A stretch of 64,000 nucleotides of DNA from Verrucomicrobiota bacterium (GTDB taxonomy: Bacteria > Verrucomicrobiota > Verrucomicrobiae > Limisphaerales > UBA11358). Where the stretch lies: NCBI GenBank assembly GCA_014860005.1, contig JACZKP010000109.1:1-64000 (forward strand). Reading direction: 5' to 3'. Below are positions 8,071 through 17,011 of the stretch, in pieces. Numbering within the stretch: the stretch's first letter is position 1; each line of letters begins with the position of its first letter. Made by a program: the position numbers and the translations under genes. The notes under the pieces are model-generated. The model was not told where the DNA came from. It did not search any database and saw only the letters and a program-made list of their open reading frames with translations.

Positions 8071-9048
8071 CTATTTCAAGAACTCCACCTTCGCGCTCAA
8101 CTCCGGCGTCAGGAATTTGTCTGGATTCATGATCTGAACCTTGATTTGCAGCGTGCCTTTGGCGCGGTTCGCTTCGGGGGCAATCTCCGCCACGTAACCC
8201 TCATAAATCTTTTCTGGATAAGCCTCGGGGCTGACGCGGCATTTTTGGTTCAGTACCACCTTCGACAGATCGGCTTCGTTCAGGTCAATCTCCACCTGCA
8301 AGTCCTTGGGGTCGGCCACGGCAATGAACGCAGTGCTCGGGCCGCGCGTGCCACCGAAGCTCTGCGGGGTGACCAGTTCGTTCGGGTCCACGAGTTTCTC
8401 CAGCACCACGCCATTGATGGGCGAACGAATCGTACACCAGTCGAGATAAGTTCGGGCAAGTTCACGCGCTCCCTCCACTTCCTTGAGCGCCGCTCGGGCT
8501 GCTTCCAGTGTCAATCGTGCGTCGTCCTGGGCTTGCTTGGATTCAATGTCCGTCTTGGCGAGTTGATTGACTCGTTCGTACGCGATATCCGCCCGCGAAA
8601 CATTTGCCTGGGCATTGGCCACCGCCCCTTCGGCCTGCTGCAAACGTGCTTGGTATTCGGTGTCGTCCAAGAGCACCACCACCTGCCCTTTCGTGACTGC
8701 GTCGCCTTTCTTGACGCCGATCCATTTCACCACGCCGAGAAACCGCGGACTCAGCTCGATGCGCTCGCGATTGATGAGGTAGCCACTGACAGTAAGAACC
8801 GTGTCGTCGTTTGCTGCCGAGGTCGAATTGCCGCTTTTCGCCGGGCCATAAGCGGATGACGTAGTGCCGGTATAGGGCTTCGGGCCGCCTTCGAGCATGC
8901 GGACTTTGTCTTCGGGTTTGGGGCGCGCAAAATAAATTGCCGCAGCCGTGCCGCCGATGACCACCAGGAAAATGAGCCATAACATTCCTGTGGGTCGTCG
9001 TTTCCGGCCGCGATCAATCTGCAATGACTTCAGTTTTTCAGCGTTCAT
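8071..9048 (-). CDS. HlyD/MacA-like efflux periplasmic adaptor
   Basis: A membrane-fusion protein of 325 residues linking inner-membrane ABC permeases to an outer-membrane channel. There is a single N-terminal membrane anchor at about residues 23-41 (LWLIFLVVIGGTAAAIYFA), then a biotinyl/lipoyl-like barrel half (GDAVTKGQVVVLLDD), an alpha-helical hairpin (TDIESKQAQDDARLTLEAAR) and the second half ending in beta-domains. It follows two FtsX-type permeases and an ABC ATPase on the same strand, so it is the last gene of a MacAB-like operon, 132 bases after the permease. The outer-membrane partner (TolC-like) is not present. Confidence 0.82.
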   Translation of the reverse strand: MNAEKLKSLQIDRGRKRRPTGMLWLIFLVVIGGTAAAIYFARPKPEDKVRMLEGGPKPYTGTTSSAYGPAKSGNSTSAANDDTVLTVSGYLINRERIELSPRFLGVVKWIGVKKGDAVTKGQVVVLLDDTEYQARLQQAEGAVANAQANVSRADIAYERVNQLAKTDIESKQAQDDARLTLEAARAALKEVEGARELARTYLDWCTIRSPINGVVLEKLVDPNELVTPQSFGGTRGPSTAFIAVADPKDLQVEIDLNEADLSKVVLNQKCRVSPEAYPEKIYEGYVAEIAPEANRAKGTLQIKVQIMNPDKFLTPELSAKVEFLK

Positions 9049-9180
9049 GCGCTTGTTTGAATTGACCGCGAAACATTAGCAGGCTGCCGCCAAAGCGCCA
9101 GTTGAACCCAAACTTTGACGCAGTGGCAACGAATTTGCCGGCACGAATTTGCCGGCTCACTTGCGGCGCCGGCGGTCACG

Positions 9181-10464
9181 TTACACGGATTTCAGCGCCG
9201 CGATCACGGGCAGGCGCGAGGCGCGGATCGCGGGCAACAGGCTGCCAATGATGCCCACCGCCACCGCGAATACCATGCCCTGCATCGCCAGTTCCGGGGT
9301 GACGCGGAACTGAAAAATCACCTCGCTGAAGGTGTTGAAACTCAGCGTGCCGAAGCGCACGCCAAACACGACGCACAAGTATTGGGCCAATGCCGCCGCC
9401 GCGCAGCCCAGCAACCCGCCAATGCCGGCCAAAATGCCACCCTCAATGTTGAAGCTGGCTAGAATGGTTCGTCGGCGAAAGCCTAGGACGCGCAAGGTGC
9501 CAATCTCACGCGTGCGTGCGCCAACACTCGCATACATGGTGTTCATCGCGGCGAAGATCGCGCCAACGGACATCGCCGTGGCCAGAAAGCTGCCCAGGAT
9601 TTTGATTGGCCCGGCCGTGCGCGTCTGTTCGCTGTAATACTGAAGTTCGAGTTCCGCCCGCAGCGGCATGCGTTTGTCTGATTCAATGCGCTGAATCAGC
9701 GCCGCTGCGTCATTGGTGTTCCCAACCCGCGCCAACAAGCTCGAATAATTCTCCCGGTCGAAGATCGAGCGCGCTTCGTCGGCATCCATCCACATCTCCG
9801 AATCAAACGCGGAGTTGTCACCGTCAAACCAGCCCACGACGGTCAATTCGTGCCCACCGGTCTTAAACTTCTGGCCGATGTCGCATTGGGCAAACCGTTC
9901 GCCCATCTTCCGGCTCACCACCGCTTCGCGTTTGCCCGGCACGAACCAGCGTCCCTCCACGAGATTTACCTGGGGGCGCAGTTCCATGCCCATGGGGGTG
10001 ACGCCGCGCATGGTTACATTCGCTTCGCCGGCGCCGTCGCGGCGTGGGAGGTTGATGATGATGACGATGTCAGCGGAAATGAGCGGCCGGCCCTGTGCAT
10101 CCCTTTCGATCTGTGGCAGGTATTGAATCACCTTGAATTGCTCGCGCGAAACCTGGCTGCTCGATTCAGCGGTCGAGCCTTTGCGCACTATCATTACATT
10201 CCGCGGGTCGCCCGTGTTCTGGCTGGATTTCTCCAGCCCGATAGCCATGGCTTGCATGAGGATGTAAACCGTGACCACCAGCGCAACGCCCAGAATGGTC
10301 GCCAGCGTTGCCCGCCAGCGGACAAAGACGCTCTTGAAATTGTAGAGTGTCGGGATGGGTGACGTGAGCGCGGCATAAAAGAGCCAGAGGAGGTAAACGA
10401 CAAATGCCAAGGCCACCACACCAATGGCTGCCTGAAAAAGAATCGTGATGATGTTTTCGCCCAC
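9181..10464 (-). CDS. ABC transporter permease, FtsX/MacB type (second)
   Basis: A 427-residue permease with an N-terminal transmembrane helix, a MacB-like periplasmic core domain (about residues 90-260) and three C-terminal helices of the FtsX domain. The segment ASVGARTREIGTLRVLGFRRR is the characteristic cytoplasmic loop. It starts at GTG (10464), 3 bases below the stop of the other permease, so the two are translationally close and probably heterodimerise with the ATPase encoded upstream. A substrate such as a peptide, lipoprotein or toxic compound cannot be determined. Confidence 0.85.
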   Translation of the reverse strand: MGENIITILFQAAIGVVALAFVVYLLWLFYAALTSPIPTLYNFKSVFVRWRATLATILGVALVVTVYILMQAMAIGLEKSSQNTGDPRNVMIVRKGSTAESSSQVSREQFKVIQYLPQIERDAQGRPLISADIVIIINLPRRDGAGEANVTMRGVTPMGMELRPQVNLVEGRWFVPGKREAVVSRKMGERFAQCDIGQKFKTGGHELTVVGWFDGDNSAFDSEMWMDADEARSIFDRENYSSLLARVGNTNDAAALIQRIESDKRMPLRAELELQYYSEQTRTAGPIKILGSFLATAMSVGAIFAAMNTMYASVGARTREIGTLRVLGFRRRTILASFNIEGGILAGIGGLLGCAAAALAQYLCVVFGVRFGTLSFNTFSEVIFQFRVTPELAMQGMVFAVAVGIIGSLLPAIRASRLPVIAALKSV

Positions 10465-10467
10465 AGT

Positions 10468-11616
10468 TCAATCCAAAGTCTTGAGTCCGTTCACCACGCT
10501 CATACGCGCCACGGAAATGGACGGCATGATGCTGGAAACAATGCCCAGGGTTGCCGCCACCGTCATCGCGATGGCCATGATTTTTGGCGTCAGTTCAAAG
10601 GACACAAAAATGCCGCCGGTAACCTTCTGCATGGCGTCCATTTCCATGTACAACACCCACGCTGCGCCGACTCCCAATGCCGCGCCAGCCACGGCGAGCC
10701 CAAAACTCTCCGCGAGGATGAACGCGAACAACTCGCGCCGCCGGTAACCGATGGCTTTCAGAATGGCCAGTTCGCGAAACCTTTCCCGGATGGTCATGCT
10801 CATTGTGCTGGCGGTGACCAGCAGCAGAGTGAACACCACGGCACTGGAGATCAGTGTCACCAGCAGCCGGATGTTGCCCCACATCGAGATGAACCCCAGT
10901 TGAAAGGCCCGCTCGGTTTCCGCGCGCACCTCGGCGGACGTGTTGGCAAACGCCTTGTTGATGGCATCAATCACGCGCGGCATGTCCTCGGCCGATGAAA
11001 CCTTCAACCACCACATGCCCACCAGCCCTTCCGCCCCGCTGGCCTCGTCCAGGTAATCGTGCCGGAACAGCATGTTGCGGTCATCGGCCGTGCCGGCGTA
11101 GATGCCGGCGATCTTGAAATCCATCGTGACCGGATAGATCGTGCTTTCCAGCGTGATCTTGTCTCCGACCTTGAGCTTGTATTTCTCCGCTGTCACCTTG
11201 CCGATGATGCACGCGTTGCGTTCCGCCTCGAACGCCTCGTAACCGGCTGCATCCATCTTGGCTTCACCAAACACCGCGCGGAGTTTCTTCGGGTTCATGG
11301 CGAACTGCGCGAACGTCATGCTCTCCTCATTTTGATACTTGCCGCCGAACCACGTGAACGGCGTCACCGCCTCGACGCCGGGAATGCGCTCGATGGTCGG
11401 GAGTTGTCGCGCGGGCAGCAGGTTCGCGATGGAGATTTTATTGCGCACGGCCACGCGGAGCGCCGCGCCCACGTCCTCCGGCGGCAACGTGAGTTCGCGC
11501 AACGCCACCAGCAGCGTCACCAACAGAAATAGACTGACGGCCACGCTCAAAATCGAAAGCGTTGCGCGCCGTTTGTTGCGCAGGGCGTTCTTCAAGATGA
11601 ACGTCGCCAGCGTCAT
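10468..11616 (-). CDS. ABC transporter permease, FtsX/MacB type (first)
   Basis: A 382-residue FtsX-family permease. An N-terminal helix after [20 protein letters not shown] is followed by a periplasmic domain and three C-terminal helices. The loop [20 protein letters not shown] matches the conserved FtsX/MacB cytoplasmic motif. Its ATG overlaps the stop of the ATPase gene by 4 bases (ATGA), indicating translational coupling. With the second permease and the HlyD-like adaptor this makes a complete MacAB-like inner-membrane export complex of split-permease type. Confidence 0.85.
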   Translation of the reverse strand: MTLATFILKNALRNKRRATLSILSVAVSLFLLVTLLVALRELTLPPEDVGAALRVAVRNKISIANLLPARQLPTIERIPGVEAVTPFTWFGGKYQNEESMTFAQFAMNPKKLRAVFGEAKMDAAGYEAFEAERNACIIGKVTAEKYKLKVGDKITLESTIYPVTMDFKIAGIYAGTADDRNMLFRHDYLDEASGAEGLVGMWWLKVSSAEDMPRVIDAINKAFANTSAEVRAETERAFQLGFISMWGNIRLLVTLISSAVVFTLLLVTASTMSMTIRERFRELAILKAIGYRRRELFAFILAESFGLAVAGAALGVGAAWVLYMEMDAMQKVTGGIFVSFELTPKIMAIAMTVAATLGIVSSIMPSISVARMSVVNGLKTLD

Positions 11617-12296
11617 TCGGTCAGTTCCCCCTTTTCCAGATGAATGCTGCGCGATCCGAACGCCGCCGCTTTGGGATCGTGCGTCACCATGATGACCGTC
11701 TTGCCCGCGTCCTTGCGCAGCGACTGCAACACCCCGAGCACCTCGTGCGCGGAGTGCGAATCCAGATTCCCGGTCGGTTCATCGGCCACCACCAGCGCCG
11801 GATCGGTCACGAGCGCACGGGCAATGGCCACACGCTGTTCCTGGCCGCCGGACAACTGGCGCGGCAGGTGTTTTGCGCGATCCGCCAACCCCACGAGATC
11901 AAGCGCCGTTTCCACCTGTTGCCGCCGTTCCCGCCGCCCCAGCCGCGTGAGGAGCAGCGGCAGTTCCACATTCTCGAACGCCGTGAGCACCGGGATGAGA
12001 TTGAACGTCTGGAACACGAACCCGACGTTGTGATTGCGCCAGTCGGCTAGTTCCGACTCGTTCAGCTTCGTCACGTCAATGTCCTGCACGTGACACTCGC
12101 CGCTGGTGGGCCGGTCAATCCCCGCGATGATGTGCAGCAGCGTGGATTTGCCCGAGCCCGACGGCCCCATCAGGGCCAGGAATTCGCCCGCGGCGATGTC
12201 CACCGAGATGTTGTTCAGCGCGGTGACGTTGATTTCACCCTGCTGATACACTTTCGACAAATTCCGGATGGTGACGATGTTGCCGTTATCCGCCAT
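11613..12296 (-). CDS. ABC transporter ATP-binding protein (MacB/LolD type)
   Basis: A 227-residue ATPase energising the two FtsX permeases encoded downstream. Walker [10 protein letters not shown], signature [15 protein letters not shown] and Walker [14 protein letters not shown] are intact, and the LolD/MacB-type TGNLD sequence is present. I chose the ATG at 12296 ([13 protein letters not shown]) over the longer open frame because the NBD fold begins there. The gene ends in a 4-base overlap with the first permease. It lies 99 bases downstream of an ECF sigma factor gene on the same strand. Confidence 0.92.
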   Translation of the reverse strand: MADNGNIVTIRNLSKVYQQGEINVTALNNISVDIAAGEFLALMGPSGSGKSTLLHIIAGIDRPTSGECHVQDIDVTKLNESELADWRNHNVGFVFQTFNLIPVLTAFENVELPLLLTRLGRRERRQQVETALDLVGLADRAKHLPRQLSGGQEQRVAIARALVTDPALVVADEPTGNLDSHSAHEVLGVLQSLRKDAGKTVIMVTHDPKAAAFGSRSIHLEKGELTE

Positions 12297-12395
12297 AGAG
12301 TCCCCAAGCAATAGGCGAAGCACGGGTGAAATGCAAATGAGCGCTGATTTGATGGCGCATGGCGGCAAGACCGGCCAGATGGTGAGGCGACCGAC

Positions 12396-12980
12396 TCACA
12401 ACCACTGCTTGAGCCGTTCCCGCAAAATCCCGCGTGCCCGATACAACCGCGACTCCACCGCCTTGGGCGTCGTACCCACAATCTTCGCGGCTTCCGCCAC
12501 GCTGCGTTCCTGCCATTCGCACAGCACAATCGCTTCGCGCAGATCCTCTGGCAGCCGGCTTACGGCGGCGCGCACGGCGGCGGCGCGTTCAGCAGCCAGC
12601 GCCGCTTGGCGGGGCGACGGTGAATCCGCCGGCAACACACTGGCCAGGCTTTGACCGGACGAATCGGTTTCCGCTTCCAACGAGACTCCCGGATGCCGGG
12701 TGCGCCAGCGGAAATGATTCCGCGCGAGATTTGCGGCAATGGTGTAGAGCCAGGTTGTGAATTTCTCACCCGTCCGAAAGCTGACGCGGGCGCGATAAAC
12801 GCGAAAGAAGGTTTCCTGAGCCAGATCGTTGGCGTCGGCTTCGTTGGCGAGCATCCGGCAGAGAAAATGGAATACCGGCGTGGCATGCCGTGCCATCAGG
12901 TCGTCGAGCGCCGTATCGTCTCCGGCGATCAATCGCTGCATGTCGGCGCGGTCGCGGTCGGCGACCTCAGTGGTGTCCAT
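12396..12980 (-). CDS. ECF-type RNA polymerase sigma factor
   Basis: A 194-residue sigma-70 family factor. Region 2 is recognisable (ANEADANDLAQETFFRVYR, then GEKFTTWLYTIAANLARNHFR), and region 4 contains the helix-turn-helix (LPEDLREAIVLCEWQERS and VGTTPKAVESRLYRAR). It overlaps the upstream sensor-like gene by 14 bases and precedes the MacAB-like genes, so it probably drives its own operon in response to an envelope or metal signal. No target promoter motif could be confidently located upstream of the operon. The specific ECF group is not assignable by eye. Confidence 0.9.
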   Translation of the reverse strand: MDTTEVADRDRADMQRLIAGDDTALDDLMARHATPVFHFLCRMLANEADANDLAQETFFRVYRARVSFRTGEKFTTWLYTIAANLARNHFRWRTRHPGVSLEAETDSSGQSLASVLPADSPSPRQAALAAERAAAVRAAVSRLPEDLREAIVLCEWQERSVAEAAKIVGTTPKAVESRLYRARGILRERLKQWL

Positions 12981-13458
12981 GGGCGGGGGGATGATCCGGC
13001 ATGGATTGTTCGATCTGCTCGTGGAAGCCGAGTGTGAGCCGCTGCATTTGCGCGAGGTAGCGGCGGCCCTGCTCCAGCGGCATGGCCTGGCTGACTTCGA
13101 TGAAGTGCTGGAGCATCCGGGCCTGACAGCGTGCGCGTAGTTCGCCGAGTTCGATCAATTTGATTTCAACCCCGGCAACGAGATTGGTGCCGTGATCCAA
13201 CACCGCCTCCAGTTCGCGTTTTTTGGCGGCGATCTGCTGGCACATCTCCACGCACTTGGGGAGGTAGCCATCGTGAAGCTGGCGCACGCGGGCCAGTTCA
13301 GTCTCGCTCAACCGGAACTCCTGGCGCAGCCAGTCGAGATCGTCCGCCGGATTGGTGATCTGCCGGGCGCAAATCTGGTGCGCGAGAAAATACGCCGCCG
13401 CGAAAATCGCTACCCCGGCGGCGAGCAATCCCAGCAGAATGGCAGGTGAGCGGCGCAT
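12967..13458 (-). CDS. Periplasmic metal-sensor-like protein (CnrX/Spy-like)
   Basis: A 163-residue protein with an N-terminal signal anchor (ILLGLLAAGVAIFAAAYFL) and a helical periplasmic domain containing DWLRQEFRLSETELARVRQLH, typical of the heavy-metal-resistance/periplasmic sensor family (Metal_resist). It is histidine-containing and ends in a His-rich tail (PDHPPAHGHH). I chose the ATG at 13458 because the signal anchor follows at once. It lies between a small membrane protein and the ECF sigma gene, the order expected for a sensing module that controls the sigma factor. The metal identity is unknown. Confidence 0.7.
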   Translation of the reverse strand: MRRSPAILLGLLAAGVAIFAAAYFLAHQICARQITNPADDLDWLRQEFRLSETELARVRQLHDGYLPKCVEMCQQIAAKKRELEAVLDHGTNLVAGVEIKLIELGELRARCQARMLQHFIEVSQAMPLEQGRRYLAQMQRLTLGFHEQIEQSMPDHPPAHGHH

Positions 13459-13463
13459 GGCGG

Positions 13464-13787
13464 TCAGCGTAGAAGACTGGGCGCGACGGTGGCCAGGTAA
13501 CGCGCCTGCGCGTCGTGCCGCGCGGTATTCACGCCCTCGCGAACACCCAGCAATGCGCCGGCCAGAACCAGTGCGGCCACAGCCGCAAACGCGAGCCGGG
13601 GGCGAAACACCATTTGGATCAGGGCGTCCAACCAACTGTTGCCGTTGGCGGAGGATTGGGCTTCGGCGCGTTCAATCCGGCGCCAGACGCCTTCCTGGAA
13701 GCGCGGGGGCAAGGCCGGCGCCGCGCGCGATTCGTGAAGCAGGGCGCTCAACCGGGCGTCGTCAGGATTGATTTGAGTCTTATTCAT
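13464..13787 (-). CDS. Small single-pass membrane protein, possible anti-sigma
   Basis: A 107-residue protein with a soluble N-terminal half (DARLSALLHESRAAPALPPRF) and one transmembrane helix (LAFAAVAALVLAGALLGV), ending in a short periplasmic tail. Small membrane proteins of this plan between an ECF sigma and a periplasmic sensor often serve as anti-sigma factors, but no zinc-binding HxxxCxxC motif is present, so the assignment is by context. The start at 13787 is chosen from the MNKTQINPDD sequence; the longer open frame overlaps the preceding gene. The gap to the sensor gene is 5 bases. Confidence 0.6.
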   Translation of the reverse strand: MNKTQINPDDARLSALLHESRAAPALPPRFQEGVWRRIERAEAQSSANGNSWLDALIQMVFRPRLAFAAVAALVLAGALLGVREGVNTARHDAQARYLATVAPSLLR

Positions 13788-13864
13788 TGGATCAGGGGCG
13801 GCGGAGGTTTTGTCCGCCGCCCGCAGTGTATGGCTTTGATCGTGCCGGAACAACCCGGCGAGAG

Positions 13865-14236
13865 TCAATTCGTGGCGCAGCAGGTGCGCAGGGCCGAGCA
13901 GCGGGTGGCCACCACTTTGCAGCAGGAGGCGGTCGCGGATTTCGCATCGGCAGTGAGGTGCTTCGGACTGGCAATGACATTGCACTTGGCCGTGGCCAGA
14001 TTAGGCGAATTCGCAGTGCCCTGAACGGTGTTGTTTTGATGGTCGAGCGCACGCGGGGAAGCCACGAGGTGCCGGTTTTCTGTTGCAAGGTTGCGTTCCA
14101 CGGTCACGGACGGGGCGGGCTTGACCTGACTGTCCTGCGCCCGTGGCGAGAGGAGCCCTTGCGCGGCGTTGAGGTTGAAGGCGAGGGCGAGCAGTGCGGT
14201 TAGGCCGATGGTTTTCATGACGAGTGCAGTTTTCAT
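13865..14236 (-). CDS. Cys-rich secreted hypothetical protein
   Basis: A 123-residue protein with a signal peptide (MKTIGLTALLALAFNLNAA). A low-complexity middle contains RNLATENRHLVASPRALDH and a related NVIASPKHL motif. The C-terminus has seven cysteines in KCNV, SCCKVV, RCSALRTCC contexts, suggesting metal binding or disulfides. It is the first gene of the minus-strand run leading into the sensor, sigma factor and MacAB-like genes, 77 bases upstream of the small membrane protein. I do not recognise a named family. The second ATG at 14218 is an alternative start. Confidence 0.6.
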   Translation of the reverse strand: MKTALVMKTIGLTALLALAFNLNAAQGLLSPRAQDSQVKPAPSVTVERNLATENRHLVASPRALDHQNNTVQGTANSPNLATAKCNVIASPKHLTADAKSATASCCKVVATRCSALRTCCATN

Positions 14237-14513
14237 GTTTTTCGTTTCTTTTTTCCAGTTCTCGGCGGTGCTTCATTGCACCGACGATTCACTTAACCGT
14301 CATTACCCCGGTCCGCAGGAAATCCCGCACGTTTCTTTGCGTCGGTCTTGCTGCGCGGGTTGGACTTGGCCATCGCCCGGCCACCCCCATGGCCCGTTTT
14401 CCATCAACCTATTGCCAGATGCAATCTGTCGCTTGCGTGGAACGGCGCTTACGGTATCGTGGTCGCCCGGGCTGTGGCGGAAAACCAGCCTGACCTGGCA
14501 CAAATAAAACCGC

Positions 14514-15707
14514 ATGACATCCGAGCTTTCAGACATCGCCGCGCGCGTGCGCGAATTCATCGCTTCCTCCATCCCTGAAACCGCCTGCAGTTACAACGTG
14601 CCTGCGGTGGGCGGCTCGATCTCGAAGGCCAGCCAACCCGAACAATCTCTCGCTGGCCAGGAGAAACAGTGTGAAACCCTCGCCCTCGCCCTGTTCTCGC
14701 TGCAATTCGCGCACAACCCGCCGTACCGGCGAATATGTGAAGCTCGCGGAATCGTCCCAGCCAAGGTCGGGCACTGGTCGCAGATCCCGGCGGTGCCCAC
14801 GGCGGCGTTTAAGGAACTGGAGGTTTCCTGCCTGCCAGCAACCGAGCGCACCACCGTGTTTCATTCCAGCGGCACGACGGCCCAGCGTCCGAGTCGGCAT
14901 GTTCACAGTGCCGAGTCCTTGAAGATGTATGAGGCTTCACTGTGGCCGTGGTTTGAACGGTGCGTCTTGGCGGATTTGAAATCTCAGAATGTAGATTTCA
15001 GTGTGGCAATCCTGACTCCGCCGCCGGATCAAGCGCCAAACTCTTCACTTGCTTACATGTTTGAGGCCGTGCGCCGACGATTAAACGCGCCCGCCACCGC
15101 TTTTCTGGGAGCAAGTGCAAACGATGGAACGTGGAGCGTGGATTGTGAATCAGTCGCGCGGACTTTGCGCGAGGCAAGCGAGGCCGCGACGCCGCTGGTG
15201 CTGATCGGCACTGCGTTCGGATTCGTTCACCTCCTGGACTTTCTGACCGAAGCGGATTTACGGTTCAGCCTCCCGGCGGGGTCGCGCGTGATGGAAACCG
15301 GCGGATACAAGGGCCGTTCGCGCGCATTGCCGAAAGCGGAATTGCACGCGCTGCTCACCCAACGTCTCGGCGTGCCTGCCGTGCGTATCATTTGCGAGTA
15401 CGGCATGAGCGAACTCAGTTCGCAGGCGTATGGCGGCATTGCGGGTGACGACTCGCGCATCACCCCTCACGCATCGCGCGTCTTCCATTTCCCCCCGTGG
15501 GTGCGGGCGCAAATCATCTCGCCCGAAACCGGTCGCGAAGTTGCCGAAGGCGAAACCGGTTTGCTTCGCGTGTTCGATTTGGCGAACGTGTTTTCCGTGA
15601 TGGCAATTCAGACGGAAGATTTGGGCGTCTGCCGTGGTGCCGGATTTGAATTGATTGGTCGCGCTGAACTGGCCGAATCGCGCGGGTGTTCGCTGATGAC
15701 GGCCTGA
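14514..15707 (+). CDS. LuxE-like acyl-protein synthetase
   Basis: A 397-residue member of the LuxE acyl-protein synthetase family (an AMP-forming, ANL-like fold), which activates a fatty acid and passes the acyl group to LuxC for reduction. The nucleotide-binding HSSGTTAQRPSRH sequence and GGYKGRSRALPKAELHALL stretch are family-typical. A cysteine near the C-terminus (Cys392 in SRGCSLMTA) is in the position of the acyl-accepting cysteine of LuxE. Residues DDSRITPHASRVFH coincide with a dispersed repeat motif also seen in mutY. It is followed by an MFS gene and luxC-like gene on the same strand; no luciferase is present. Confidence 0.82.
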   Translation: MTSELSDIAARVREFIASSIPETACSYNVPAVGGSISKASQPEQSLAGQEKQCETLALALFSLQFAHNPPYRRICEARGIVPAKVGHWSQIPAVPTAAFKELEVSCLPATERTTVFHSSGTTAQRPSRHVHSAESLKMYEASLWPWFERCVLADLKSQNVDFSVAILTPPPDQAPNSSLAYMFEAVRRRLNAPATAFLGASANDGTWSVDCESVARTLREASEAATPLVLIGTAFGFVHLLDFLTEADLRFSLPAGSRVMETGGYKGRSRALPKAELHALLTQRLGVPAVRIICEYGMSELSSQAYGGIAGDDSRITPHASRVFHFPPWVRAQIISPETGREVAEGETGLLRVFDLANVFSVMAIQTEDLGVCRGAGFELIGRAELAESRGCSLMTA

Positions 15708-15711
15708 GAGC

Positions 15712-16965
15712 ATGAGCACCGCCGCCCCGTCGCCCAAACCCCGCACGCTCTGGCTCGTGGGCGCGCTGCATGCCTTCACGCATGTCTATTACGTGGCATT
15801 GATCCCGTTGTATCTGCTCGTGCAGCGGGACTTTCAATTCGCCAGCGTGGGGCAGGCTACGTCGCTGGTTACGGTGCAGATGATTGCCTACTTTGTGCCG
15901 AGCTACCTGCTGGGGGTGCTGGCGGATCGCGTGAGTCGCAAAAAACTCCTGGGCTACGGGCTGGCAATCAATGGGCTGGGCTATGTGGCGCTCGCGCTCT
16001 CGCCCAATTATGCGTGCGCGGTGGCTTCCGTAATCCTCGCCGGAATTGGCGGCAGTTTTTATCATCCGGCGGCGACCGCCATGATTGCACGGCTTTACCC
16101 GGTGAACACCGGGCGGGCGCTGGGATTGATCGGCGCCGGTGCCAGCGTGGGCTTTTTTGTCGGCCCGCTCTACAGCGGCTGGCGCGCGGCTTCGCTGGAA
16201 GCGGTGCGTGGTGCGGCAGCGTGGCGCGTGCCGATTCTTGAACTTGGAATCCTGGGCATCGTGGCGGCGGGGATTTTCGCCTGGCTGGCGCACGAGGAGC
16301 AACCGTCCACCAAGATTGAGGTTCGCGGCGCGGCGCGCAGCCCCATCTTTCCCACGACGACGCTCTGGGTCTGGTTCCTTGCGTGCGCGTTTGCCTTCAG
16401 CCTGCGCGACTTTGCGGGCGCGGGTATGGGCACGATGAGTTCGCTCTTTCTGCAAAAGGCCCACGGTTACGACGCCCGACTCGCAGGGCTGGCGTTGAGC
16501 GTTCTCTTCATCGTCAGCGCAATCAGCAACCCGCTCTTTGGGCATTTGAGCGACCGCGGACGCAAACGCTGGATGGCGTCCGTGACTCTCATCGGGGCGC
16601 TGCTGATGGCGTCGTTTCCGCTGATGCCCGGTCCGTGGCTCATTCCCTGCCTGGCTGCCTACGGCTTTTTCTTTATGTCCATTTATCCGATGGTCGAGGC
16701 GGAACTCATGCAATCCGTGCCGGACGCCGTGCGCGGACGGGTCTTCGGTTTGTTTATCACCGTGGGTGGTTTCGTCGGTAATCTGTCCCACTGGATCGTC
16801 GGCGCGCAGGTCAAGCGCATGGGCGAAGCCGCGCAATCTGTGGCGGCGTACCAGCCGCTTTACGTTGCCATTGCGGTGCTAACGGTGCTGTCGCTGCTGG
16901 GTCTGCCGTGTTTGCACGCCATTCGCAAACGGGAACAACTCGAACCGCCTCCGTCATCCGCATGA
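15712..16965 (+). CDS. MFS transporter
   Basis: A 417-residue major facilitator protein with about 12 predicted membrane spans. The loop between TM2 and TM3 is LADRVSRKKLLG, and the sequence GGSFYHPAATAMIARLYP resembles the fosmidomycin-resistance/Fsr subgroup. It starts 4 bases after the luxE-like stop and ends 46 bases before the luxC-like start, so the three genes likely form an operon. It may export or import a substrate related to the fatty aldehyde or alcohol made by LuxC/LuxE, but this is inference from position. Confidence 0.85.
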   Translation: MSTAAPSPKPRTLWLVGALHAFTHVYYVALIPLYLLVQRDFQFASVGQATSLVTVQMIAYFVPSYLLGVLADRVSRKKLLGYGLAINGLGYVALALSPNYACAVASVILAGIGGSFYHPAATAMIARLYPVNTGRALGLIGAGASVGFFVGPLYSGWRAASLEAVRGAAAWRVPILELGILGIVAAGIFAWLAHEEQPSTKIEVRGAARSPIFPTTTLWVWFLACAFAFSLRDFAGAGMGTMSSLFLQKAHGYDARLAGLALSVLFIVSAISNPLFGHLSDRGRKRWMASVTLIGALLMASFPLMPGPWLIPCLAAYGFFFMSIYPMVEAELMQSVPDAVRGRVFGLFITVGGFVGNLSHWIVGAQVKRMGEAAQSVAAYQPLYVAIAVLTVLSLLGLPCLHAIRKREQLEPPPSSA

Positions 16966-17011
16966 CCGCCCGTTACAAATCGTCAATCATCAATCCTAAA
17001 TCACAAATCCA

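Noticed and set aside
15514..16836. 440-codon minus-strand open frame opposite the MFS gene
   Set aside because: Arg/His/Glu-rich antisense frame; the plus-strand MFS protein has clear transmembrane pattern and motifs.
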